From contig OY761536.1 in the NCBI GenBank assembly GCA_963664605.1, positions 2,232,001 to 2,296,000 on the forward strand: a DNA stretch of 64,000 bases, in the 5' to 3' direction. Below the pieces are notes generated by a model. That model searched no databases. It worked only from the letters and a program-made list of their open reading frames with translations, and had not been told where the DNA came from. This DNA is from JAHOYW01 sp963664605 (GTDB lineage Bacteria > Verrucomicrobiota > Lentisphaeria > Victivallales > Victivallaceae). Made by a program: the position numbers and the translations under genes. Shown one piece after another: positions 1 to 8,141 of the stretch. The first letter of the stretch is position 1. Each line of letters starts with the position of its first letter.

Positions 1-265
1 TGTCATGAAGGCTTTTGCTCAAGAATTGCGTAGGTTCTTTTTCCACCGGATTTTTTAATTCAGAAATAAGCATCCATAGATTCAGAGTTTTTCCCGATAC
101 TAAATTACGCGCGGCGAGATTCGGGAAGTAACCAAGTTCTGTTGCTTTTGCCCGGATGTATTCACGGGTTTCCGCCTTGACCCGCAGATCATTTCGGAGT
201 GCCCGCGATACCGTGGAAACATCGACTTTGCATATTTCGGAAATGCTTTTTAGAGTTACAGCCAT
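1..265 (-). CDS. LacI-family transcriptional regulator, N-terminal part (cut by window edge)
   Basis: Reading leftward from the ATG at 265 gives a typical LacI DNA-binding N-terminus: MAVTLKSISEICKVDVSTVS, followed by RALRND, then a hinge region with ELGYFPNLAARNLVSGKT. This is the helix-turn-helix (V-STVSRAL) plus hinge helix of the family. Only about 88 codons are inside the window; the sugar-binding domain lies beyond the edge. The start codon sits inside the last codons of the upstream alpha-mannosidase gene (10-base overlap), so the two are translationally coupled in one operon. It probably binds the paired operators at 3354-3422 and represses its own operon in response to a mannoside-derived ligand; that role is inferred from position. 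Confidence 0.88.
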   Translation of the reverse strand, partial: MAVTLKSISEICKVDVSTVSRALRNDLRVKAETREYIRAKATELGYFPNLAARNLVSGKTLNLWMLISELKNPVEKEPTQFLSKSLHD

Positions 266-3200
266 AATTTATAGGTTCTTATTTCAAAAGGTTTCAGTTC
301 AATAGAAAGACTATTGTCAACTATGGCTTCTTTTCCTTCATTAATCCACTCGATCATATTAGTCCTGACGACTTTTTTTACCGGGGATTTAAAACATAAT
401 GAAGCTTTAGAGCGCTGCCCTTTAGTTTCGACAACACGAATTATCAGACAGTCTTCTTTTTCCGCTTTCTTGATGGTTTCCAATGAAACATTATCCGATT
501 CCAGTTCACAGGGCAACCCGGCGTTATTATTGCTGAAACCGTTAAAACGCAGTGGTGGCTGATTAAGTATAGCGGCATTGTTGATAACGTTGGACTCGAT
601 CAGCCCCCCGATATGCGGCAGTAAGCTGTAAGTGAATTTATGTTCACCGATGTCTGCCGTAAAGTCAGGGTATTTAGGTGAACGCAGCAGGTTCAAGTCC
701 AATATCCGGTCATGAACCTTATAACCGTATTTACAGTCATTCAGGAGCGCCGCGCCGTACTGGGAGTCGGAAATATCCGCGTAACGGTGCGCCGCTACCT
801 CGTAACGTGCCATATCCCAGCTGGTATTGCGTCCGGTAGTACGTTTGATATAGCCGTACTGAATGTCAAATGTTGCCTCGGTGGTGTGTGCCTCGATTGG
901 GAATTGCGCTCTCAGCATTTTGTGCGCTTCATCCCAGTTGACTTTAGTTTTGAAGTCAAGGCGTTTACCGTGTCCCAGGATAATCTGTTGTGAAATTTTT
1001 GAGTTGCTGATTGTCAGTTCAAATTCAAGCATTTGGCGAATTGGGCCTGAAGTTTTGGAAACTCCGGTTCCCCTGGCGTTTGCCAAATGCTGTTCCTCGT
1101 AGCCGAGGTCAAGATCCCAGGCGTCATATTCAACCGGGTCATCATAGTAAAGCGATAGAATATTAGCTGGTTTGGCGGGTTTTATCAATTCGTGTCCTGC
1201 CTCCTTGTCGTAAGCGCTGATCAACTGCGCGTCCTCATTGAATTCATAACGGATCAGATCATTTTCCAGAAATAATTCTGAAGCATGATTTGTGACGGAA
1301 GCAGTATTGTTTTCAGCCTTATTCAAAGTAATGAACTCACAAGCCGGAATCTTAACGTTTACTATAGTTCTGGCGTTCTCAATCTGTCCGGTCAGGATTT
1401 CGCCGTTGATAGCGGCAGTCAGCCAGCCTTCCGGAAGTTCAATCGGCCCGTCATAAACGCATGACAAAGGATTGAATAAAGTTATGCTGTTATTGTCAAC
1501 GCTAAACAGTTTTGCCGCCGCTTGAAACAGAAGATTCTTGCAGGTTTCAGACATTTCAGCATATTGCTGGTGCGTTTCATTATAAACCCTGGTAATCGAC
1601 GAACCTGGAATAATATCATGAAACTGGTTTATAAGCAAAGTCTTCCACAGTTTGTCCATTTGCTCTGCCGGGTAATCCGCCAGCGGCAGACAGGAATAGA
1701 TAAACTCAACATGCTTTAGTAAATATTCAAGCTTGCGGTTGCTTTTCTTTACTTTTGCCTGAGTGGTTAAAGTCCCCTGGTGTTTTTCAAGGTAAAGTTC
1801 ACCGCTCCAGACTTCCAGATTATCCCGCAAAATATTTATTCTTTCAAAGAAGTCATCAGCCCGCCCCATAGTAACTTTGGGACAGCCCTCAAGATCTTTA
1901 AGGCGTATAGCACGGTCAATATAATCGTTGCGCGGGCCGCCGCCGCCGTCGCCGATACCGAACAGCGACATAAACTCATCCAATACGTCAGCTTCTTTAA
2001 AAGCATTCTGGGCTTTGCATAATTGTTCAGGTTTTACGAAAGCATTGTAATTGCTTTCCGGCGGAAAATGCGTCAACACATCGGAACCGTCAATGCCGCG
2101 CCAGATAAAAGTGTGGTGTGGAAACTCATTAAACACGTTCCAGGATATTTTCTGAGTCAGGAAATACTCACAGCCGCATCCTTTGATTATCTGCGGCATT
2201 GCGCCAGAGTAACCGAAGACGTCCGGTATCCACAGGTTTTTTACGTCAAAGCCGAACTCGTCCATGAAAAAATTTTTACCGTGCAGGAATTGCCTTATCA
2301 TTGACTCGCCGCTGATTAAATTGCAGTCGGCTTCGACCCACATCCCGCCCTGCGGTTCCCAGCGTCCGGCGGCTACGGCTTTTTTTATCTTTTCGTAAAG
2401 TTCAGGATAATGATCTTTAGTGAATTGATAATGCTGCGGCTGTGACGCTCCGAAGACATATTCCGGATATTTTTCGATGTGGGCAATCTGGTTGGCAAAA
2501 GTTCGTCCGCATTTGCGTATCGTTTCACGTACCGGCCATAACCAGCCGGTATCAATATGGGCATGCCCGACAGCGGTAACTTTCAGAGCGCTGGCGTTAG
2601 CTTGCTTGCAGAAAAGTTTTTCCTTGAGAAAATCTCTGGTTTTGGATGCGTTGTCACGGTTACCACAGTATATGTCCATTGCTTCGGAAAGAGTCATCAG
2701 GATTTGCCGGTAACGGTAATTTTCCTTTGTGTAAGTTTTTAGAAGATTCAGGCCTATTTCAACATCAATACTTAATTCCCGGACAATTTCGTCTACAGTA
2801 CACAGTTCGAGATAATTTGCCTTTGCTATCGTTTGTCCTTCCGGTTTGTCGGTGTCCAGGCGCGGATGATTTGACATTTCCATACCGGCATAGCCGTTGG
2901 CTCCGGCATCAAGCCATAATTCCACCTTTTCGCCGCCTTTTGCTGAATCATACAATGGTAAACAATCATTAACAAAATCCGCCAGGAAAATAGAATTGTT
3001 AGTAATTCCCTGTAATGGCATTCCATCATGGGTGAAAGCCAAAGCTTCTCCGCCAATACTGAGGTGTGCGATGATTTTTTCACCAGTCCAATCAGCAGGT
3101 ACCTTACCGGTCAAATGAAACCAGGCGCATTGCCAGTTGTTGCCCCATACGTCCCCTTTCTTTACCGGTTTGAATTCGTATTTGTCTTTATCCGCAAAGG

Positions 3201-3327
3201 AAACAGGTTCTTCAGTCATAAAATATTCAGCTTGTAAATCACTGCTTTCCTTTATATAATCGCGTTTCAAGCAATCATAAAAAACTTCTATACGGCGTTG
3301 ATAAATAGCTATTTTTTCAAGATGCAT
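256..3327 (-). CDS. Alpha-mannosidase, glycoside hydrolase family 38
   Basis: A 1023-residue retaining alpha-mannosidase that removes terminal mannose from glycans. The catalytic N-terminal domain shows the GH38 zinc motif GHAHIDTGWLWP (H255, H257 and D259 region) and the nucleophile segment LWIPDVFGYSGAMPQ (D369). The length fits full bacterial GH38 enzymes with their C-terminal beta domains. No signal peptide is visible, so the enzyme is probably cytosolic and acts on imported oligosaccharides. It is the first gene of an operon with the LacI regulator, which it overlaps by 10 bases. A sigma70-like promoter flanked by LacI-type operators lies directly upstream. The exact linkage specificity cannot be read from the sequence. 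Confidence 0.93.
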   Translation of the reverse strand: MHLEKIAIYQRRIEVFYDCLKRDYIKESSDLQAEYFMTEEPVSFADKDKYEFKPVKKGDVWGNNWQCAWFHLTGKVPADWTGEKIIAHLSIGGEALAFTHDGMPLQGITNNSIFLADFVNDCLPLYDSAKGGEKVELWLDAGANGYAGMEMSNHPRLDTDKPEGQTIAKANYLELCTVDEIVRELSIDVEIGLNLLKTYTKENYRYRQILMTLSEAMDIYCGNRDNASKTRDFLKEKLFCKQANASALKVTAVGHAHIDTGWLWPVRETIRKCGRTFANQIAHIEKYPEYVFGASQPQHYQFTKDHYPELYEKIKKAVAAGRWEPQGGMWVEADCNLISGESMIRQFLHGKNFFMDEFGFDVKNLWIPDVFGYSGAMPQIIKGCGCEYFLTQKISWNVFNEFPHHTFIWRGIDGSDVLTHFPPESNYNAFVKPEQLCKAQNAFKEADVLDEFMSLFGIGDGGGGPRNDYIDRAIRLKDLEGCPKVTMGRADDFFERINILRDNLEVWSGELYLEKHQGTLTTQAKVKKSNRKLEYLLKHVEFIYSCLPLADYPAEQMDKLWKTLLINQFHDIIPGSSITRVYNETHQQYAEMSETCKNLLFQAAAKLFSVDNNSITLFNPLSCVYDGPIELPEGWLTAAINGEILTGQIENARTIVNVKIPACEFITLNKAENNTASVTNHASELFLENDLIRYEFNEDAQLISAYDKEAGHELIKPAKPANILSLYYDDPVEYDAWDLDLGYEEQHLANARGTGVSKTSGPIRQMLEFELTISNSKISQQIILGHGKRLDFKTKVNWDEAHKMLRAQFPIEAHTTEATFDIQYGYIKRTTGRNTSWDMARYEVAAHRYADISDSQYGAALLNDCKYGYKVHDRILDLNLLRSPKYPDFTADIGEHKFTYSLLPHIGGLIESNVINNAAILNQPPLRFNGFSNNNAGLPCELESDNVSLETIKKAEKEDCLIIRVVETKGQRSKASLCFKSPVKKVVRTNMIEWINEGKEAIVDNSLSIELKPFEIRTYKLWL

Positions 3328-3353
3328 TATATATATCCTTTATTCAAAATGAT

Positions 3354-3370
3354 TATAATCCAAACGTTTG
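3354..3370. promoter_or_regulatory. LacI-type operator O2
   Basis: The 17-mer TATAATCCAAACGTTTG contains the CAAACGTTTG palindrome typical of LacI-family operators with a central CpG. It is repeated exactly, in inverse orientation, at 3406-3422. It lies just downstream of the predicted transcription start of the mannosidase-lacI operon, where bound repressor would block transcription. The likely ligand is the LacI protein encoded at the end of this operon. Confidence 0.8.
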
Positions 3371-3379
3371 TATTTTGTA

Positions 3380-3408
3380 ATTATAAGTCCCGTTAATAAA
3401 AATTGCAA
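3380..3408 (-). promoter_or_regulatory. Sigma70-like promoter of the mannosidase-lacI operon
   Basis: On the minus strand, TTGCAA (3408-3403) is followed by a 17-base spacer and TATAAT (3385-3380). The -35 box overlaps operator O1, and operator O2 lies just after the expected start point. This is the classic arrangement for repression by steric block and possible looping. Confidence 0.7.
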
Positions 3409-3422
3409 ACGTTTGGATTATA
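3406..3422. promoter_or_regulatory. LacI-type operator O1 overlapping the -35 box
   Basis: CAAACGTTTGGATTATA is the exact reverse complement of the operator at 3354-3370. The palindrome centres are 45 bases apart. The site overlaps the -35 element of the mannosidase promoter and sits only 15 bases after the stop codon of the convergent-free gene to its right, so it can only sensibly control the leftward operon. Confidence 0.8.
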
Positions 3423-3436
3423 TTTTTGCTGTTTTT

Positions 3437-5011
3437 TTACGGCAGCATTAGGGCATCAATGTAGTTCATTTCAAATTCAGGAACGGTATTCAGGATAATA
3501 TCTTTTACTCCGGTAATCAATTTGACATATTGCTTGCCGCTGTCTTTGTTAAGGATGTGCAAAGCGGCGCCCGCAAGCGAGCTGTTGCCTATTTTCTGGT
3601 ATTTTTTGATGGATATATCCGGCAGCATACCGATTTCTATTGCATTTTCTATATTGATAAATCCGGCGAAGCCTCCGGCAAGAAATATAGTTTCCAAGTC
3701 TTCGATATTACATTTCTCCAGCGAAGTCAAGGATTTTATCCCGGCAAAAATTGCGGCTTTGGCTTTTAGTATGGATTCTATATCTTTTTCTGACATATAA
3801 ATCTCGCCGTTTGCGCTAAGTTTGCAGGCAAGCACATTATTTTCCAGCATTAGGTATCGCTTTGATTCTTTGAGCATATTCTGGTTAAAGCGTCCGAATT
3901 CATTCAAAAGGCCGCATCTTCTGGCTTCTGCTACGAAGTCGATCATTCCGGAACCGCATATTCCATGCGGGGCGGTATTGCCGATTACCTTGAATTCCAT
4001 TGATAAATCAGGATTGATATTTACTGCTTCTATTGCGCCTTCCTCGCCCCTGCTTCCGCAGCCTACTCCGGCTCCTTCAAATGCCGGCCCGGCTGCCGCC
4101 GCGCAAGCGTAAAACTGTCCCTTTTGCAGCAGCACTGTTTCACAATTTGTGCCGACATCAACGAGCAGGGCATATTTTTCATCCTCCGCCATTCTGGAAA
4201 CCACTATTCCGGCGGTGATGTCACCGCCTATAAAACCTGAAATTGCCGGAACCGCTTTGATTACCGCGTCCGGAGCGGCGATAATTCCAAATTCGACAGC
4301 GGGCATTTCAGGGAATATTTTAGTTTCCGGCTCGAAAGGTATAGAGCCCATTCCGACTGGGGAGAGCCCCCATAAAATATGGGTCATTACTGTATTTCCG
4401 GCAATACTGAATATTTTTATATCATTGACGTTTAAATTGTGTTCCGAACAGATTTTTGCAAGCAAAGGATTTATATTGCCTTCAACTAATGCCCGGCGCA
4501 GTAATTCGAGATTTCCTTCGTGTTCACTTGCGAATGAAATTCTGGATACAACATTGTCGCCATACTTAAATTGTTTATTATAGCCTGAAGTGCTGCCGAT
4601 TATTTCTCCGGTTAATACATTGCCGACGACAACAGCAACGGTTGTTGTACCTACATCTATAACTGCGGCGATACCGGAGTAGGGGGAGGATAATTCAAAT
4701 TTTCCAAGGTCGAAACTCTCAGCGCATTTAGGATTTGTACCGGCAAGGGATGTTCGCGGTATTTCAATAACTGAATCCTTGCTGAGAACAACTGTCTGAC
4801 ATGACTTTACCTTGACTGGTTTATCCTGAATCTCAATTTCTTCGCCGTCAACGCGGAACCTGCCTTTAAGAAGGATTACTTTGCAGCGATTGCAGGTTCC
4901 TTTTCCCGAACACCTCAAGTCGATCGGAATTCCGGCTGTAGCTAAAGCGGAACCGAGGTTTTCCCCGGTTCCGCTTAGTGTCATTTCATGATTTTGAAAC
5001 TTAATAAGCAT
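3437..5011 (-). CDS. RACo-like corrinoid protein reductive activator (ferredoxin + ASKHA domain)
   Basis: This 524-residue protein has an N-terminal plant-type [2Fe-2S] domain (Cys34, Cys40, Cys43, Cys71; CSGKGTCNRCKV). It is followed by a large ASKHA-like ATPase region with IDVGTTTVAVVVG near residue 118 and LLVDVGTNCETVL near residue 280. This is the build of RACo/RamA-like DUF4445 proteins, which use ATP to return Co(II) of corrinoid methyl carriers to active Co(I). It follows the corrinoid protein gene by 16 bases in the same operon, which supports that role. The methyltransferase normally found with such pairs is not in the window. Confidence 0.87.
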   Translation of the reverse strand: MLIKFQNHEMTLSGTGENLGSALATAGIPIDLRCSGKGTCNRCKVILLKGRFRVDGEEIEIQDKPVKVKSCQTVVLSKDSVIEIPRTSLAGTNPKCAESFDLGKFELSSPYSGIAAVIDVGTTTVAVVVGNVLTGEIIGSTSGYNKQFKYGDNVVSRISFASEHEGNLELLRRALVEGNINPLLAKICSEHNLNVNDIKIFSIAGNTVMTHILWGLSPVGMGSIPFEPETKIFPEMPAVEFGIIAAPDAVIKAVPAISGFIGGDITAGIVVSRMAEDEKYALLVDVGTNCETVLLQKGQFYACAAAAGPAFEGAGVGCGSRGEEGAIEAVNINPDLSMEFKVIGNTAPHGICGSGMIDFVAEARRCGLLNEFGRFNQNMLKESKRYLMLENNVLACKLSANGEIYMSEKDIESILKAKAAIFAGIKSLTSLEKCNIEDLETIFLAGGFAGFINIENAIEIGMLPDISIKKYQKIGNSSLAGAALHILNKDSGKQYVKLITGVKDIILNTVPEFEMNYIDALMLP

Positions 5012-5027
5012 AAATCAATATACTGTA

Positions 5028-5654
5028 TTAAGCAGATTTCGCCAATAATGAATCAACAAGTTTTACTGCGCCATTGGCATCGTCACTGTAGCCGTCAGCG
5101 CCGATTTCGTCGCAGAAGCTTTGAGTAACCGGAGCGCCTCCGATAATAACTTTAACCTTGTTATCTTTGAAATGTTCAGCAATTTCCTTCATGTAGGACA
5201 TCGTGGTTGTCAGCAGGGCGCTGCAGGCAATCAAGTCCGCGCCTTGTTCAACACCACTTTCAAACTTTGATATGTCGCAGTTAACGCCAAGGTCTATAAC
5301 ATCATAGCCAGCGCCTTTAAGCATGATTGCCACCAGGTTTTTACCGATGTCATGCAAGTCGCCTTTTACTGTACCAATGGCGACTTTGCCTAAAGATTTA
5401 CGGCCTGTTTCAGCCAGCAGCGGTTCAACGAGCTCAAGACCAGCCTGCATAGCGCGAGCTGCGATCAGGAGTTCCGGTACATACGCTTCATTGCGTGAAA
5501 AACGTTCACCGATTTCACGCATAGCCGGAATCATTCCCTGGTCGATTATTTCGTTAACATCATTTCCGGATGCGATATATTCTTTGACAAAGCTTACCAC
5601 TTCATCTCTTTTTCCTTTCATTACCGCATTTTTTAAATCTTCCAAATTAGCCAT
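5028..5654 (-). CDS. Corrinoid (B12-binding) methyl carrier protein, MtbC/MttC type
   Basis: A 208-residue protein of the usual length for MtaC/MtbC/MttC-like carriers. Residues 1-85 are the helical cap domain. Residues 88-205 are the cobalamin-binding Rossmann domain with the DxHxxG motif GDLHDIGKN (98-106); His101 is the lower cobalt ligand. It carries a methyl group between a substrate-specific methyltransferase and an acceptor such as tetrahydrofolate. A good ribosome-binding site (AGGAGC) precedes the ATG. It is the first gene of an operon with the activator at 3437-5011 and is divergent from an AraC regulator. The substrate cannot be told, because no MtaB/MttB-type partner is nearby. 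Confidence 0.9.
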   Translation of the reverse strand: MANLEDLKNAVMKGKRDEVVSFVKEYIASGNDVNEIIDQGMIPAMREIGERFSRNEAYVPELLIAARAMQAGLELVEPLLAETGRKSLGKVAIGTVKGDLHDIGKNLVAIMLKGAGYDVIDLGVNCDISKFESGVEQGADLIACSALLTTTMSYMKEIAEHFKDNKVKVIIGGAPVTQSFCDEIGADGYSDDANGAVKLVDSLLAKSA

Positions 5655-5783
5655 TATAAGCTCCTGTTTGTTTTGTTTTTGTCTAAAAAAAGCTCTATAT
5701 TACTACCAACTGAAATTAAAATACTGCTGAAAAAGTTTATATTCTTGTTTTATTTTATTATTTTTTGCTGTATATTAATATTT

Positions 5784-6719
5784 ATGAATAATAAAAAACA
5801 TCAAGAATTTGAAAGAGATACCTTTATAAACAGCCAGATAGGGGCTGATATTTCCTACCATTCCATTACATGGAATAATTCTCCTGAACCTGTTCTTGTC
5901 CCCAGCGGCGGTAATATAAATTATCATTCTCTGCCGTATTCCGGAACTCTGCCGCATACTCATGAATTTGCCGAGATACTTTTCATCTTAAACGGCAGGA
6001 TCGAACATCATATCAATGGGGAATGTAATGTGCTGAAAACCGGAAATATATGTTTTGTCCGTCCGACTGACCAGCATTATTTTAAGTCATACAAACGAGA
6101 AAAATGTGAAATGATAATCCTTGCCTATCAGCTTGAATTGTTTTTGACATTGAGCGAATACCTGGAAAATGATATGTTTCTTCAACAGTTTACCGCACCG
6201 GTCATTCCTGCTACTTTTTTACTTGAAGGACCTGAATTTACGGAACTATGCAATAAAATGCTGGCAATAAACTCAGAGATGCTTAGCCCGTATTATAAGA
6301 AAATTAAAATAAAAATCATAATGGCTGATATTTTTACCCGCTTTTTTATTGACGAAATGAACATATTGTCAGAAAGCCAGGTTCCTGACTGGCTTGAGGA
6401 TCTGTGTGAAAGAATGCGGAGCCCGGAGAATTTTATTGCCGGTTTGAAAAAAATGCAGAAAGTTGCGGGATGTACTAAAGAACACTTGTGTAAATCATTC
6501 AAAAAGTATTTGAATAAAACCCCTACTGAATTTATCAATGAATTGCGCATGGGACATGCCGCCAGGCAATTGTCAGATACTAATGAGGAGATCTATGCCA
6601 TAGCTTATGACTTGAATATTCAAAGCCTCAGCCGCTTCTATCATCTTTTTAAAAAATATTATGCTGTATCCCCCGCCAAATATCGCGCCAGAGCCCGCGC
6701 CGGAAAGAAAATCCTGTAA
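5784..6719 (+). CDS. AraC-family transcriptional regulator
   Basis: This 311-residue protein has an N-terminal cupin-like sensor (HTHEFAEILFILNG, then GNICFVRPTDQHYF) and a C-terminal double helix-turn-helix (CTKEHLCKSFKKYLNKTPTE, then the second HTH ending YYAVSPAKYRAR). I chose the ATG at 5784 (MNNKKHQEF). An in-frame ATG at 5673 would add a hydrophobic stretch that is really AT-rich promoter DNA and would nearly reach the divergent corrinoid gene. It is transcribed away from the corrinoid/activator operon and convergent with the sulfatase pair, so it could control either. The effector is unknown. Confidence 0.88.
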   Translation: MNNKKHQEFERDTFINSQIGADISYHSITWNNSPEPVLVPSGGNINYHSLPYSGTLPHTHEFAEILFILNGRIEHHINGECNVLKTGNICFVRPTDQHYFKSYKREKCEMIILAYQLELFLTLSEYLENDMFLQQFTAPVIPATFLLEGPEFTELCNKMLAINSEMLSPYYKKIKIKIIMADIFTRFFIDEMNILSESQVPDWLEDLCERMRSPENFIAGLKKMQKVAGCTKEHLCKSFKKYLNKTPTEFINELRMGHAARQLSDTNEEIYAIAYDLNIQSLSRFYHLFKKYYAVSPAKYRARARAGKKIL

Positions 6720-6733
6720 GTTATATGTATTCT

Positions 6734-8140
6734 TTAAATTTTAAGTTTCAAGCTTAGTTTTTCCACTATTTCCGGTTTTTCCAAATAAAGATTTGTGGTT
6801 TCTGCCGGGTCTTTTGATAAATCGTATAGCTGGCCTTGAGGATCGCCAGGCTGCGGAGCTTCATGTTTAGGAGAGGTGAAGCCGCCTGATCCCAGGGCAG
6901 TAATTAATTTCCAGTTATCCTGACGTATTGAGAACATTCCGTCGCCGGAATGATGGATTAATGATTCCCTGACCGGGACGTCAGTTTCAGGATTGTTAAG
7001 GCAGGAAAGAAAACTTTTGCTGTCTTCCGCCATGCCGTCCGGGATTTCCGCTCCGGTAATTTCGGCACAAGTTGCCATTAGGTCCATCAGGCAAATAGTC
7101 TGGTCGCATTTTGTCCCGGATTTGATTTTTGCCGGCCACTGTGCGACAAACGGTTCGCGGTGTCCGCCTTCCCATATATCGGCTTTCTGCCCGCGCCAGT
7201 TGCCGTTTGATTTATGTCCGTAATCCTCACCGTTAAAGCATGTAGCCCTGGCTCCATTATCACTGGTGACCATTATTAAAGTATTGTCTTCTATATTTAA
7301 TTCACGCAAGGTTCCCAAAACTTCGCCAACCATCCAGTCCACCAGGCATACCGCATCACCGCGAGCTCCGGCTTGACTGCGCCCCTTGATAAAATCAGGA
7401 GGAACGCATGGACGGTGGGGAGCCGCCGGAGTCATATAGAGGAAAAATGGTTTTTCCGGCTGACTGCTTACATGTTCATTTATATATTCTATGGCTTTTT
7501 GAGCAAAAACGACGTCGCATTGCTCATCCTCCCAGCCTTTAGTCATCATGCCGCGCCGCTGTTGAGCAGAGTAAGGAGCTTTTTCACGGTCGGGTATTCC
7601 TACTGTATGGCAATCTTCTATAAAGCAATAAGGCGGCATATCCAAAGAGCCCGATATTCCCCAAAAACGGTCGAACCCGAGAGCAACCGGCCCGCCTTCA
7701 ATCGCCTGTGAATAATCAACATCAAAGCCGTCAAGTTGCCTTTCGCTTAATGTGCCGTATTCACCAGCTTGCAGCAACATTTCACCATTTTGTTTTTTCC
7801 AGTTCAATCCCATGTGCCATTTTCCGACCGCAAAAGTATTGTAACCGCTTTTCTTGAGCATGGATGCGACAGTTTCACGACCGGGTTCTATGAGTGGAGC
7901 GCCGAAACCGCCCAGTACCCATTTCTTGAGCCAGGTCCGCCAGCAGTATCTTCCGGTCATGACTGAGTAACGGCTGGGAGTGCATACTGCGCTTGAAGAG
8001 TGCGCGTCAGTAAATTTTACTCCTTTTTCAGCAATGCTGTCCATATTCGGCGTCGGGATTTTTTCGGCTCCATAACAGCCCAGGTCGCCATAACCCATAT
8101 CGTCAGCCATAATAAAAATAATATTCGGTTTGTCTGCCAT
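6734..8140 (-). CDS. Sulfatase, Cys-type (arylsulfatase family)
   Basis: This 468-residue alkaline-phosphatase-fold sulfatase starts MADKPNIIFIMADDMGYGDL, the usual metal-binding N-terminus. The active-site motif CTPSRYSVMTGRY (CxPSR) holds the cysteine that must be turned into formylglycine by a maturase such as anSME. TSDNGA supplies further metal ligands. I chose the ATG at 8140 because it lies one base past the stop of the preceding sulfatase; the longer frame from 8188 would overlap that gene by 47 bases. There is no signal peptide, which suggests a cytosolic enzyme unlike most secreted bacterial sulfatases. No maturase gene is in the window. The substrate is probably a sulfated glycan. 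Confidence 0.9.
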   Translation of the reverse strand: MADKPNIIFIMADDMGYGDLGCYGAEKIPTPNMDSIAEKGVKFTDAHSSSAVCTPSRYSVMTGRYCWRTWLKKWVLGGFGAPLIEPGRETVASMLKKSGYNTFAVGKWHMGLNWKKQNGEMLLQAGEYGTLSERQLDGFDVDYSQAIEGGPVALGFDRFWGISGSLDMPPYCFIEDCHTVGIPDREKAPYSAQQRRGMMTKGWEDEQCDVVFAQKAIEYINEHVSSQPEKPFFLYMTPAAPHRPCVPPDFIKGRSQAGARGDAVCLVDWMVGEVLGTLRELNIEDNTLIMVTSDNGARATCFNGEDYGHKSNGNWRGQKADIWEGGHREPFVAQWPAKIKSGTKCDQTICLMDLMATCAEITGAEIPDGMAEDSKSFLSCLNNPETDVPVRESLIHHSGDGMFSIRQDNWKLITALGSGGFTSPKHEAPQPGDPQGQLYDLSKDPAETTNLYLEKPEIVEKLSLKLKI

Positions 8141-8141
8141 T

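Noticed and set aside
5673..5783. Longer start for the AraC regulator giving a hydrophobic N-terminal segment.
   Set aside because: The extra residues translate AT-rich promoter DNA, leave only 18 bases to the divergent gene, and AraC regulators of this type are soluble.
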